Origin: Nitratireductor arenosus
GTDB lineage: Bacteria > Pseudomonadota > Alphaproteobacteria > Rhizobiales > Rhizobiaceae
Assembly: GCF_009742725.1 (NCBI RefSeq)
Contig: NZ_WPHG01000001.1
Location: 656,001-720,000 of the forward strand
Reading direction: 5' to 3'
DNA length: 64,000 nt
The translations under genes were made by a program, and so were the position numbers. Below are positions 25,101-33,009 of this stretch, piece after piece. The notes beneath the pieces were generated by a model. It did not search any database and had not been told where the DNA came from. It saw nothing but the letters and a program-made list of their open reading frames with translations. Position 1 is the stretch's first letter. Each line of letters begins with the position of its first letter.

Positions 25101-26723
25101 CGGACATCCCACAATAGTGCCGTCGACGAGAAGGAAGGCGTCCTTTTTCAGAAACTCGCCCCAAAGCCCTTCCTCAAGCGCGAGAGCTGCTATTGAAATG
25201 AACCAGGAGGGTTCGCGGTCCGCAATTGCGTTTGGGTGATCGAACAGTTCCAGAGAGTCGGCAGGGTCAAGGGCTTGTGTATCCTCGAGATCATCCAAGA
25301 CCAGGCGCCACCGCCCATCTTCGTCTCGGCACCCAGGGTCGAGTGCCATTCGGCCTGGCGCGAGCAGTTCAAGGTCATCTGGTGTCAGCAGACCCTCGAG
25401 TCTCGCGTGCTCGTACACGATGTGCGAGAGGTCAGCTTTCCCCGTCCTCGTCGGCAGGTGAAGGTTCTCTCTCAGCCGCTTGTGACAGGTTGCGACCACA
25501 TCCTTTGCGAAGGCAGACTGAATCCAGTCACCGGCTTCCAGGCTCTCCGTCGTCAGCGGGATGTGATTCCAGGCCGTTGGCCTTTCGCGTTCAAAGGCAT
25601 CAAGCGCCACGATGCCAAGCAGGTGCCCAAGATCCGCGAGGCGCTTCTTGTTCCACGCGGTGGGAAGGATCGTAGAGCGTGCGCCATCAGGGTCGAACTG
25701 CGCGTTCAGGCTGATAGGCGAGTCAATCTCGATCGGAAGCGGGATCCGGTCATGCAGGGCGCCGCCGCGGTCCATGTCGTCGGAGACGCAGATCCCCAGT
25801 GGTGTCGTCTCGCCCGTCGCCTTGTTCTGCCGCGATTGGTTGCCAGTCACCGGCAGGTCGGTCCAGTAGCGATCAAACCTCACGCCGGCAAGCTCAGCGG
25901 GTTCCTCGATGACGAGGCCATCACGAGAGACTGAACAAGTGACGGCGTTCAGCACGGCCTCGACATCTTGGGCTGGCTCGACATGGATGGCGTAGCAGCG
26001 AAGCGATCCGGGTACATCCAAATCGACATAACTGAGCCGCCGAACGTGGCGCAGAAACTTTAGGCTATCCACCCCCAGGCTTCCCACTGCGCTGGGGATG
26101 TCCGCGATATCGACCTCGGGAAGAAGTGGAACGACCAGCATCGTCTCTCGACGGTGCGGATCATACACGCCGTCAACGAACGCGGCCGGTTCGACAACCT
26201 CAGGCGCCTCGTCAAGCATCACGAAATGGAAGGGGGCGCAATGCATCCCGAGAGGCCCGCCAAGCGATTTGAGGGTCTTCTGGCCGATTCCGAACCGCCC
26301 TGAAGCCTTATCGTCTGTGGCCTTCGTTGAGAGCCAAGGCAGAACCATCGCTCCCACATGAGCCAGGGAGACGGGCTTTCCATCGTGTATGATCAGCAGC
26401 TCTCGGCGAGGCGTGTGCCGGAGCACAATCCTAAGCTCGGACGCACCAAGATCGTCGGCGTTTTGGAGAGCCTCGGATAGCCCCTGAAATGGTCGGGGGC
26501 TTAACATGCTCGCGCCGACCTCGGCTCCCTTCTGGCTCGCGCGAAAGATCGGGGGCTGTCGACGTATAATCTCCGCGAATTCGGCTATCGCACCCTGTGT
26601 CCACTCGAGGCTAGGGTCTTGCGGCACCCAATCGTTCTCGGGCCATGAGTCGCACAACCTCTCCGCGGCCTGCCGGCCCTGCATGTTTTCTGACAGATCA
26701 GAAGCAGGCAAAGCGCTATCCAT
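22185..26723 (-). CDS. Sacsin-like GHKL ATPase with C-terminal DUF3883-like nuclease domain
   Basis: A 1512-aa protein, last gene of the putative defence operon. The N-terminus carries a Bergerat ATP-binding fold of the sacsin/Hsp90 type: SEALQNADDLGASELRIVL (N-box Glu85, Asn88, Asp90), then IIHDGKPVSL (Asp114-Gly115) and GRFGIGQKTLKSLG (residues 142-155). The middle ~1100 residues are helical and unrecognised. After a basic, Ser/Gly-rich linker (~1290-1370) the C-terminus GVDAIDELRQCYEIKMSSG has Asp1417, Glu1427 and Lys1429, fitting a PD-(D/E)xK core of the DUF3883 type. I infer an ATP-driven sensor coupled to a nuclease. Its ATG overlaps the DUF4357 gene by 8 bases. Confidence 0.8.
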   Translation of the reverse strand: MDSALPASDLSENMQGRQAAERLCDSWPENDWVPQDPSLEWTQGAIAEFAEIIRRQPPIFRASQKGAEVGASMLSPRPFQGLSEALQNADDLGASELRIVLRHTPRRELLIIHDGKPVSLAHVGAMVLPWLSTKATDDKASGRFGIGQKTLKSLGGPLGMHCAPFHFVMLDEAPEVVEPAAFVDGVYDPHRRETMLVVPLLPEVDIADIPSAVGSLGVDSLKFLRHVRRLSYVDLDVPGSLRCYAIHVEPAQDVEAVLNAVTCSVSRDGLVIEEPAELAGVRFDRYWTDLPVTGNQSRQNKATGETTPLGICVSDDMDRGGALHDRIPLPIEIDSPISLNAQFDPDGARSTILPTAWNKKRLADLGHLLGIVALDAFERERPTAWNHIPLTTESLEAGDWIQSAFAKDVVATCHKRLRENLHLPTRTGKADLSHIVYEHARLEGLLTPDDLELLAPGRMALDPGCRDEDGRWRLVLDDLEDTQALDPADSLELFDHPNAIADREPSWFISIAALALEEGLWGEFLKKDAFLLVDGTIVGCPPRGGPRILVLHDNPQSLARRLGLALPLHQAYQAETPDAKKVIAKLREMKILREACDQPAEALQLLARSNEDAVEPVRLENDDLIALRDAWAHLSRDEQRTMGAKIGSNIELRTITYGPSSQRPERAWARPHEAYLPAQIDRETDSFAKAAGRTPGLVWVDPEYAKLLKHERGRSEAGAQRFLSALGVARDPRLIVPLNEKVRWSRDTRPASAVAGVSRPEAQLRAIRAGGYGEHYLLDDRWSPDLEAVVEDIHSSPARFRRRRGLALLAVLSRGWERRYSEYQVSKCVVGYNGYWTSPREVQATWLARLSAAVWLPNGNGALRAPSQLALPTEANRLTYGTDKGAYLAKYDQKVIRLDLLKALGIRLGPSGDDLIERLQDLREKPLTQATTDQVHTIYQLLAADLRSNTVDLKAGRALTPQRLRNAFRASPGQDGLLLADGRWHSPEAVLRGPRIFGEYRVFAPHIAGLEPLWMSLAIPEPSAKDCVEVLREITRKATLSPSDRGVMVLAFRSLATLITGATPQLRSTLRRLPLWTGNEWATSRPMYVLDGEAIAQAEIPDLTAWRLGVSSFTDVQPLFEFLDVTHLRLESFRPKSLSTAGILEGENKRKLFAEAVALLADELIRTDIGLHEKLKCSWEELMRARLVIDPSLEITAELEGHPAICIPARAHMMSEPMTMIVRTLEDAGSSDAGGQAVASLFDGDRQKLAWAWASVWQKANQGWGASQILLPSTKPDAAGNATRLAALQAQASERNESQKKTSKTSRSKPAAQNQTPVQVRKLRDIEDLEPTQGSIVNEGASGSGVIFVKSRTKGQAGRTFPSGSGSNAGSAKSAVRTVLPPVSDREQLALEAVRRALRLDPEQIRDVRSRRGIGVDAIDELRQCYEIKMSSGSAYPTDITLLPSEVEAAQNDPDFFLAVVAGLEEGDGCLKVRFIFNPLEQLAAKIRGEVTLTGIDKAEALEYEFPVANVE

Positions 26724-27048
26724 GCTTCGCCTCCCTCAGCGTTTTTCCATCGCCGGGCTTGCGCCAGCTTTGGGGACCACTGCAATTTCCATCTTTGACG
26801 ATGCCCCCGGCCACACTGGAGCTCCCAAAGACGTGGTCGCGGGAAAAGCGATACAAGTCCGGGTCGCTGTCCGAGACGAGGACCCCCTGCCGAACCAGAC
26901 GGTCACGCTCCTCGCGATCTCGCTTCACACGAGGGGAGCCGTCCCGCATTGCCGTCGAGTCTTTGCGGACAAGGAAGCCGTTGGCCTCGGGGCGGCCATG
27001 TGCTTGAGCCTTATGCGAACGCATGGCAAACCAATCGTTCTCGCTCAT
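26716..27048 (-). CDS. Stand-alone DUF4357-domain protein
   Basis: A 110-aa protein. Residues ~22-105 fit DUF4357: GFLVRKDSTAMRDGSPRVKR, then LVRQGVLVSDSD, YRFSRDHVFGSSSVAGGIV and SWRKPGDGKTL. This domain is usually appended to nucleases or restriction-related proteins and may contact nucleic acid. Here it is a separate gene wedged between two giants: its ATG overlaps the helicase stop (ATGA) and its stop overlaps the start of the GHKL gene by 8 bases. The coupling implies a fixed-ratio complex. Function unknown. Confidence 0.7.
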   Translation of the reverse strand: MSENDWFAMRSHKAQAHGRPEANGFLVRKDSTAMRDGSPRVKRDREERDRLVRQGVLVSDSDPDLYRFSRDHVFGSSSVAGGIVKDGNCSGPQSWRKPGDGKTLREAKHG

Positions 27049-30000
27049 GCACTCCCTCTTTCATTCTGTGCGAATACTGGCAGAGCACAGAGCGTGTTTG
27101 CCAGTCGCATCTGCTCGACTGTCTCGCATTTCGCCTCGCGCAGGCGCGGAGCGCCGAAGACCAGCGCGAGGCCCTTCGCACGGGACACGGCGACGTTGAT
27201 CCGGTTGAGCGAGAACAGGAAGTCCATGCCGCGTGGCGTTTCCTCGGCCGGTGAGGCGGTCATCGACACAAGGCAGACCGGCGCCTCCTGGCCTTGAAAC
27301 TTGTCCACGGTGCCGACGCGGATGCCTTCGGGCAGTGCGTCCCTGAGCGCATTCACCTGCGCATTGTAGGGTGCGACCACGATGATATCCGACTGCCGCA
27401 TGGAGCGCATCGTGCCGTCCTTGTCCGTCCAGGCGCCTGTCAGCAGCTCATCGGCCGCAGCCCGAATGGCTGAGACTTCCTCCGGCGAGATTTGGGGGTT
27501 GCCCTCATGCGGGACCGGCACCCAGAACGCACCCGCTGCCGGGAACGACGTGCCAGTCACAGACTGGCGCGCGGTGTCTAGGTGGCTGGTTAGCCGTCCC
27601 TCATAAACCTGATCGGAAATGAAACGGCAGACATCCGGGTGCATCCGCCGCGAGACAGGCAAGAAGATGCCGCGATCCGGAGGCACCGTCGCATGATCGC
27701 CGAGCATCCAGTCGAGGCAGGAGGAGTTCGCAGGGTCCGGATGCGCGCCCTGGATCACCTGGGGCAGTTGGCGCGGGTCGCCGACCAGCACGATGTTCCG
27801 GGCCGCCCGCCCCATGGCAACCATGTTCGCGAGGCCAACTTGCCCCGCCTCGTCGACGAAGAGCCAGTCGAAGGTCTGCACGTTCTCATCGCGGGAAAAG
27901 AACCAAGCGGTCGCACCAACAACATGCATGCCGCCTGCCGCGTCGTCATTGCTGATAGTGCGGCGGATCGGGCAACCCTCGGGATAACCATCATCCTCGC
28001 CCGAGGTCTTGTGGACGAAGTCCAGCGCAATTGGCAGGTCCTCATCCTCCAGCGCGGCGAGGCAGCCCATCAGCACATTGCGGATCGCCTCATGGCTGTT
28101 CGACGTGACACCCACACGCGCACCCTTGCGCAAGAGTGACAGGATCGCCCGGGCGGTGACATAGGTCTTGCCGGTGCCGGGCGGCCCCTGGATGGGCAGG
28201 ACGGTTTCATCCATGGCGCCCACCGCGGCGATGGTGCCCGCGACCGGATCGGCAATAGGCCCCAGCGGGCCGCTCGTCAGGCGGGGCGGCGTGCGAGTCA
28301 GAAGGTCATCGACCGCCCGGTAGGAGCGTGGGCCGCACTGGTCAGCGATCACGTCACGCAGCGCGCCGGGGATTGGCTTGGGGTCCAGCGGCCAATCCGG
28401 ATGCAAGTTCAGGCGGTCGCCCAAGAGATGGTCCTTTCCCGGCCCGGCCTTGACTGTGATCTGCCGCGCCTTGCGGTCCATCGCCTCGATACTGATCGAG
28501 ACGGGCGGGCTATCGGAGACCGGCACCGTCGCCTTCTTGCCGACGCGCAGCTTGGTTTCCTGCGGCGGAAAGCGGTAACTGCGTGCGAAGGACCGCTTGA
28601 CCGGCTCCAGCGGGCCCATCGCCTCCAGCCCGGCCAGCGCGTCAAGATCGTCGATCAGCTCATCCTCGTCCTTGGACGCCGAGTCGAACACTGCCCATTG
28701 CGCGGGCTTCGCTTCGCGCTTGTGGAAGAGGCCGCGATTAAACAGCAGCTCCTGCCGGTCCTGCGGCAGGCCGGATGCTGCGAGGGCCGAACGCAGCGCT
28801 TGAGTGTCGGCATCCTCCTCGGCCTCCTTTTCACCCGCGTCCTGACTGAGCGACGGCCATGGGCCGCTGGGTCGGATGCGGACGAGCCAGTCGCGCAACT
28901 CCTCGGTTGAGATGCAGTCGATGCGGTTGTAGTCCTTGATCTCGTCGAGGATGTGCTGCTCGCCCGTCTCCCGCCAGTTCTCATAGGCGACAACCGAGCC
29001 GCCGGCCGTCTTCACCTCACCCTCGCGCTTGCGGCCATAAAAGACCTCCATCGACTTGATGGAATAGTTGGATTCCGAGCCGATCAGCGCGCCTCGCACG
29101 ACAGCGAACAGATCGACGAACCGCCTCTCACGCAGAAGACGGTCGAGGAATGCCTCGCCGACCCCGTATTTCGTGGTCAACCGTCGAAGCGCTGTGATTT
29201 CGTAGGACGCGGAATGATAAATGCGCGCGTTGGGATAGGCCGCGAGACGCGCACGGAAGAACTCCAGCAGATCAGCGAGCGCGCGCGCTTCGGCAGCATG
29301 GTCGTGCGCCCAGAACGCCCGGAACTCGCCATCGAACCAGACGCCATGCAGGTACTCCAAGCCACCTTCGAAATGGGGATCACCTTCGATGTCATAGAAC
29401 AGGTCGCCGTTCTGGGGCTCGGGCAGCAGGTCGAACCCTTTGCCGGGCTCCGGTGCGCGCAGTTCGATCGCGGGGAAGCCGGTCTTGCGGGCGTGTTGCA
29501 GGCGGGCCTGAGTCACTAGGCGGAGGTGTGTATTTTCCGCCATGCCGCGGATCGGGTGATCGAGACTGGCGAGGGATTCCATGGTTTGGATGCCCGCAGC
29601 TTCTAGCTTCTTCACCTGCCCCCGACTGATGTCGGCGACGTTGAACAGGCTGTCCTCGGCCTTCCAAACGTCGGCGCAATGGTCGCCCCAGCGGCAAAGA
29701 CCACAATCTGCGCAGGGGATCGGACGGGCGGGCAGCGGATCGGCCACGAAACCTTCTAGCCGTGCCCGCGCCATTCGGGCATAGGCCGCGTAGTCCGAAA
29801 TGCGCAGGGACGCACGGGTGCCGTCCGCCAATTCGACATGGGCGAACTCAGGTGCCGCGCCCTGAACCTCAGTCAGCAGATCGGAATAGAGCACCAGTTG
29901 CAGCACATGCTTTGGGTGTGGACGGCGCTTGAGCTTGGTGTCAGCTACCTCGTAGCTGAATGGTCCAAGCGCGGAGGGTCGATCGACGCGCTCCAGGAAA

Positions 30001-30335
30001 TCCGACCAGCCGCCCCAACTGCCTGAGAGAAAAGCGCCCTGAAACACCACATCTGGGCCTGAGGCAAGCGCGGCGCGCGTGCTCTCCGCGTCGGTGGTAA
30101 GGTTGCCCCTCGCGATCTCCACCACATGTCGGCCGGCCGCATTGAGCCGGGCGAGATGCGCTGCTTCATGGGCGTCGCCCATCTTCTGCAGTAATTCTGC
30201 GTCTTCGCTGTCTTCCCGCGGCTTCGGACCGGCTCCGCGCAAGTGCGCCAGATCCAGTGCAGCGGCGTGAACGCACCCCATGAAGCGCATGAGATCGGAA
30301 GCAGAGAGGAGGATATTGCTACCGGCTATGCGCAC
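27045..30335 (-). CDS. RecB-like nuclease / RNase H-like / SF1 helicase fusion (TM0106 type)
   Basis: A 1096-aa protein when started at the GTG at 30335, which has GAGGG upstream. Residues 1-225 form a RecB-like nuclease: VADTK at 130-134 and a four-cysteine cluster in CADCGLCRWGDHC (208-220), probably Fe-S. Residues ~310-490 are RNase H/exonuclease-like (FYDIEGDP with Asp315 and Glu317; DYNRIDC at 468-474). Residues ~690-1075 are an SF1 (Upf1-like) helicase: Walker A GPPGTGKT 717-724, DEAG 828-831, GDPRQLPQV 852-860, GTVDKFQGQE 1008-1017 and NVAVSRAK 1047-1054. It would unwind and cut nucleic acid. Second gene of the operon. Confidence 0.88.
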   Translation of the reverse strand: MRIAGSNILLSASDLMRFMGCVHAAALDLAHLRGAGPKPREDSEDAELLQKMGDAHEAAHLARLNAAGRHVVEIARGNLTTDAESTRAALASGPDVVFQGAFLSGSWGGWSDFLERVDRPSALGPFSYEVADTKLKRRPHPKHVLQLVLYSDLLTEVQGAAPEFAHVELADGTRASLRISDYAAYARMARARLEGFVADPLPARPIPCADCGLCRWGDHCADVWKAEDSLFNVADISRGQVKKLEAAGIQTMESLASLDHPIRGMAENTHLRLVTQARLQHARKTGFPAIELRAPEPGKGFDLLPEPQNGDLFYDIEGDPHFEGGLEYLHGVWFDGEFRAFWAHDHAAEARALADLLEFFRARLAAYPNARIYHSASYEITALRRLTTKYGVGEAFLDRLLRERRFVDLFAVVRGALIGSESNYSIKSMEVFYGRKREGEVKTAGGSVVAYENWRETGEQHILDEIKDYNRIDCISTEELRDWLVRIRPSGPWPSLSQDAGEKEAEEDADTQALRSALAASGLPQDRQELLFNRGLFHKREAKPAQWAVFDSASKDEDELIDDLDALAGLEAMGPLEPVKRSFARSYRFPPQETKLRVGKKATVPVSDSPPVSISIEAMDRKARQITVKAGPGKDHLLGDRLNLHPDWPLDPKPIPGALRDVIADQCGPRSYRAVDDLLTRTPPRLTSGPLGPIADPVAGTIAAVGAMDETVLPIQGPPGTGKTYVTARAILSLLRKGARVGVTSNSHEAIRNVLMGCLAALEDEDLPIALDFVHKTSGEDDGYPEGCPIRRTISNDDAAGGMHVVGATAWFFSRDENVQTFDWLFVDEAGQVGLANMVAMGRAARNIVLVGDPRQLPQVIQGAHPDPANSSCLDWMLGDHATVPPDRGIFLPVSRRMHPDVCRFISDQVYEGRLTSHLDTARQSVTGTSFPAAGAFWVPVPHEGNPQISPEEVSAIRAAADELLTGAWTDKDGTMRSMRQSDIIVVAPYNAQVNALRDALPEGIRVGTVDKFQGQEAPVCLVSMTASPAEETPRGMDFLFSLNRINVAVSRAKGLALVFGAPRLREAKCETVEQMRLANTLCALPVFAQNERGSA

Positions 30336-30363
30336 CCGAAGACCCTCTTGTCGGCAGTCGCTG

Positions 30364-30624
30364 CTAGTTGCGAACGATGCGTAGACTCTTGGGTGAAACG
30401 AGTGAAGCTCGCTTCCCCGGGCCCACCATCCGCAGCGAAAAACCTTTCGATACGAGCTCTGCTGCCTCATCGAGCGTCTTCACGAACACTGCGTTCTTCG
30501 CGTGATGCTTTTCAGCGCCGAATTTCGGGTCGCCGAGGCAATACCCTTTCGGGCTCCATTCCGGTTCTTCAATAATTCCATCCCTCGGAGCAGCACGTTC
30601 AATCATGATCACTTGTCCCGACAT
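30364..30624 (-). CDS. 86-aa protein of unknown function opening the operon
   Basis: A small protein beginning MSGQVIMIERAAPRDGI and ending SLVSPKSLRIVRN. I recognise no family. It contains YCLGDPKFGAEKHHAKNAVF and KTLDEAAELVSKGFSLRM, a pattern hinting at a small alpha/beta fold. It lies 28 bp upstream of the helicase gene and ~100 bp from the divergent regulator. A longer reading back to 30726 exists but would consume the whole promoter region. It may be a sensor, inhibitor or accessory subunit. Confidence 0.5.
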   Translation of the reverse strand: MSGQVIMIERAAPRDGIIEEPEWSPKGYCLGDPKFGAEKHHAKNAVFVKTLDEAAELVSKGFSLRMVGPGKRASLVSPKSLRIVRN

Positions 30625-30726
30625 TTTAGTATCCTTGTAACCGCAACTACACCGCAGGAATCGCCTCGACAGGCCGCAAGTTGATTTATAGCTTATGACG
30701 GTGACAATTTCTGGCATAGAGGTCAA

Positions 30727-31419
30727 ATGTCATTCGCCAAGGCTCAGGATTTGCTCCGGCTTGCTCAGTTAGCCGCCTCTCGGCGTGGCGGCGTCTGCCT
30801 CGAAGATATCTGCTCGGAATTCGGCGTTTCGCATCGGACGGCCCAACGAATGACCGAGGCGCTGGACGCCACTTTCGCCAACGTCAAGATCACGGACGGC
30901 GAAGACCGCCGACGGTATTGGCGAATGGACGCGCCGCTGCCCGAGAAGCTGCAACCGCGGCAGGAAACCGCGATTGAGGCACTGGAGATTGCAGCGCGCC
31001 ACGCTCGAGACCAGGCTCGAGCGCGCCATGCCCGCGCCCTCGAGGATTTGCGCGACGGACTGCTGGCCCGGCTGGCACCCCGTGATGCAACGAGGTCGGA
31101 GGCAGATGCCGAGGCGGTACTAGCTGGTCTCGGCCAGGTCACTCGTCCCGGTCCGACTGTGGCCCTGCGGCCCGACGTGACGGATGCTGCGATCGAGGCG
31201 CTTCGAGGCCCATTTAAGTTGCGCGTTACTTATGGATCAGCGGACGCCGCGCCACGGGTGATCGAACCGCATGGCTTGCTGCTGGGTCACCGCAGCTATC
31301 TCGTGGCGCGGCAGCCATCGCGCAGCGAAACAATCCTGAACTTCCGCATGGACAGGATCCATGCCGCCGAGGTGCTGGATGAAAGCTTTGCCTTCGCGCC
31401 GGGATTCGCCCTGGCGAAC
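30727..31419 (+). pseudogene. WYL-domain transcriptional regulator, C-terminus replaced by an IS element
   Basis: The first 231 codons of a helix-turn-helix/WYL regulator, divergent from the defence operon. The N-terminal winged helix is LRLAQLAASRRGGVCLEDIC with SHRTAQRMTEAL (residues ~10-45). The WYL core appears near residues 178-205 as RVIEPHGLLLGHRSYLVARQ, then LNFRMDRIHAAEVLDESF. WYL regulators of the BrxR/CapW kind often control phage-defence loci. The IS3 inverted repeat begins at codon 232 and the frame stops 11 codons later. The lost tail would be a few tens of residues; partial function is possible. Confidence 0.82.
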
Positions 31420-31795
31420 TGGAGTGCGCCCCTGAGGGTGGACAGATCGGATTGATGAATTGACCAGTCTTGTCGAGTTTTCGAAGAGAGAACCATGGCA
31501 AGATATCGCACGCACAGTATCGAATTTAAGCGGCAGGTCGCGCAGGAGTACCTTTCCGGCGAGACGCTTCATGGCTTGGCGAAGCGCCACGATATACAGC
31601 GCCAGCTGATCCGTGTGTGGGTTCGCAAATACGAGGAAGGTGCCTTCGATGAGGATGCCCAGGCCGCTGATCTGATCCAGGAATACGAGGCTCGGATTGC
31701 TGCGCTTGAACGGCTCGTCGGCAAACAGGCCCTGGAACTGGAGTTCTTAAAGGGGGCTCTAAAAAGCGCACCGCGGCCGAAAAACGGGACTACAT
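31420..31795 (+). mobile_element. IS3-family element, left 376 bp only (copy 2)
   Basis: Base-for-base identical, by eye, to 21354-21729, including the 25-bp left inverted repeat (31420-31444). The match stops at GGGACTACAT, exactly where copy 1 has its internal deletion. It then joins IS21 istA sequence, and no right inverted repeat of the IS3 element follows. It truncates the WYL regulator gene. Confidence 0.85.
31495..31795 (+). pseudogene. IS3 OrfA fragment
   Basis: The first 100 codons are the same OrfA as in copy 1: HTH plus leucine-rich coiled coil. The reading frame then runs by chance through the istA remnant and continues in frame into istB, giving an artificial 479-residue open frame that should not be annotated as one gene. 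Confidence 0.8.
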
Positions 31796-32200
31796 GCCCG
31801 CTGCTTCGGCCGCAATCAGACGGTCTACGATCCATGGCATTATGTGCCGGTGCTGGCGCGCAAGCCCGGCGCGCTGCGCAACGGTGCGCCGTTCCAGGGC
31901 TGGGAACTGCCGCCGGCGATGGATCGGGTCAGGCGCCGGCTGAAGGCAGCCGACGACGGCGACCGGCAGATGGTGGCGATCCTGACAGCGGTGCTGTCGG
32001 ATGGGCTCGATGCCGTCGAGACTGCGTGCCAGCAGGCGCTTGCCGAGAACGTCTGCTCGTCCGCTGTCATACTCAACATCCTGGCCCGACGCCGCGATCC
32101 GGCGCCGGCCGTCACGATCCTCACACCCGACGCGCTGCGTCTGCGACACGAGCCGCAGGCCGACTGCGCTCGCTACGACAGTCTCAGGAGGGCAAGCTGA
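31796..32200 (+). pseudogene. IS21-family istA, C-terminal remnant
   Basis: In a different frame from OrfA, about 135 codons read [20 protein letters not shown], then [17 protein letters not shown] and [20 protein letters not shown] before TGA. This is the C-terminal part of the IS21 transposase IstA. The DDE catalytic domain is absent. Its stop overlaps the istB start (TGATG), the normal istA-istB arrangement. Confidence 0.8.
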
Positions 32201-32934
32201 TGGAACGCACCCAGGTTCTGGACCTGATGGGAACGCTGAAGCTCTACGGCATGCGCAGCGCCTACGACGAGATCATGGCCACCGCCATCAAGCGCCAGCA
32301 CGAGCCGCCGAGGGTCGTCGGCGATCTGCTGTCGGCCGAGATCGCCGAGAAGCAGGCGCGTTCGATCAAATACCAACTCACCGTCGCCAAGCTGCCGCTG
32401 GCCAAGGACATCGAGGACTTCGACTTCGCCGACACGCCCGTCAACGAGACGCTCGTGCGCGACCTCGCCACCGGCGCCTTCGTCGCCGACCAGCGCAACG
32501 CCGTGCTCATCGGCGGCACCGGCACGGGCAAGTCGCACCTGGCCATCGCGATCGCCCGCGCACTCATCCGTAGTGGAGCACGCGGCCGCTTCTTCAACGT
32601 CGTCGATCTGGTCAACCGCCTCGAGACCGAACATCGCGCCGGCAAGCAGGGGCGCATCGCCGACTACCTCACCCGGCTCGACTTCGCCGTCCTCGACGAA
32701 CTCGGCTATCTGCCCTTCGCGCAGGCCGGCGGACAGTTGCTCTTCCACTTGATCAGCCGGCTCTACGAACGCACCTCGATCATCGTCACAACCAACCTTG
32801 CGTTCGGCGAATGGCCCGCCGTCTTCGGCGACGCCAAGATGACGACGGCGCTGCTCGACCGCCTCACCCATCACTGCGAGATCATCGAAACCGGCAACGA
32901 GTCCTGGCGCTTCAAGAACCGATCTCAAAGCTAA
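32200..32934 (+). CDS. istB: IS21-family helper ATPase IstB
   Basis: A complete 244-aa IstB, the AAA+ ATPase that assists IS21 transposition. It has [20 protein letters not shown] at the start, Walker [16 protein letters not shown] near residue 108, Walker [13 protein letters not shown] near residue 163 and the sensor region [20 protein letters not shown]. Because istA is truncated the element is probably immobile. Its tail closely matches the remnant at 21209-21328. Confidence 0.93.
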   Translation: MERTQVLDLMGTLKLYGMRSAYDEIMATAIKRQHEPPRVVGDLLSAEIAEKQARSIKYQLTVAKLPLAKDIEDFDFADTPVNETLVRDLATGAFVADQRNAVLIGGTGTGKSHLAIAIARALIRSGARGRFFNVVDLVNRLETEHRAGKQGRIADYLTRLDFAVLDELGYLPFAQAGGQLLFHLISRLYERTSIIVTTNLAFGEWPAVFGDAKMTTALLDRLTHHCEIIETGNESWRFKNRSQS

Positions 32935-33009
32935 AGCCAGGGAGCTCAACCCCGACCAGCTCCACCCGGTCGGGCGCTCACCGTCGAGCCCTACGAGGGG
33001 GGCCCGATT

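Noticed and set aside
21354-31444. Classical composite transposon with target duplications
   Set aside because: Copy 2 lacks a right inverted repeat, and no direct duplication of target bases was found at either outer edge.
31495-32934. One 479-residue open frame joining the OrfA fragment to IstB
   Set aside because: The middle is istA read in the wrong frame (arginine-rich, no family). The true istB has its own ATG overlapping the istA stop.
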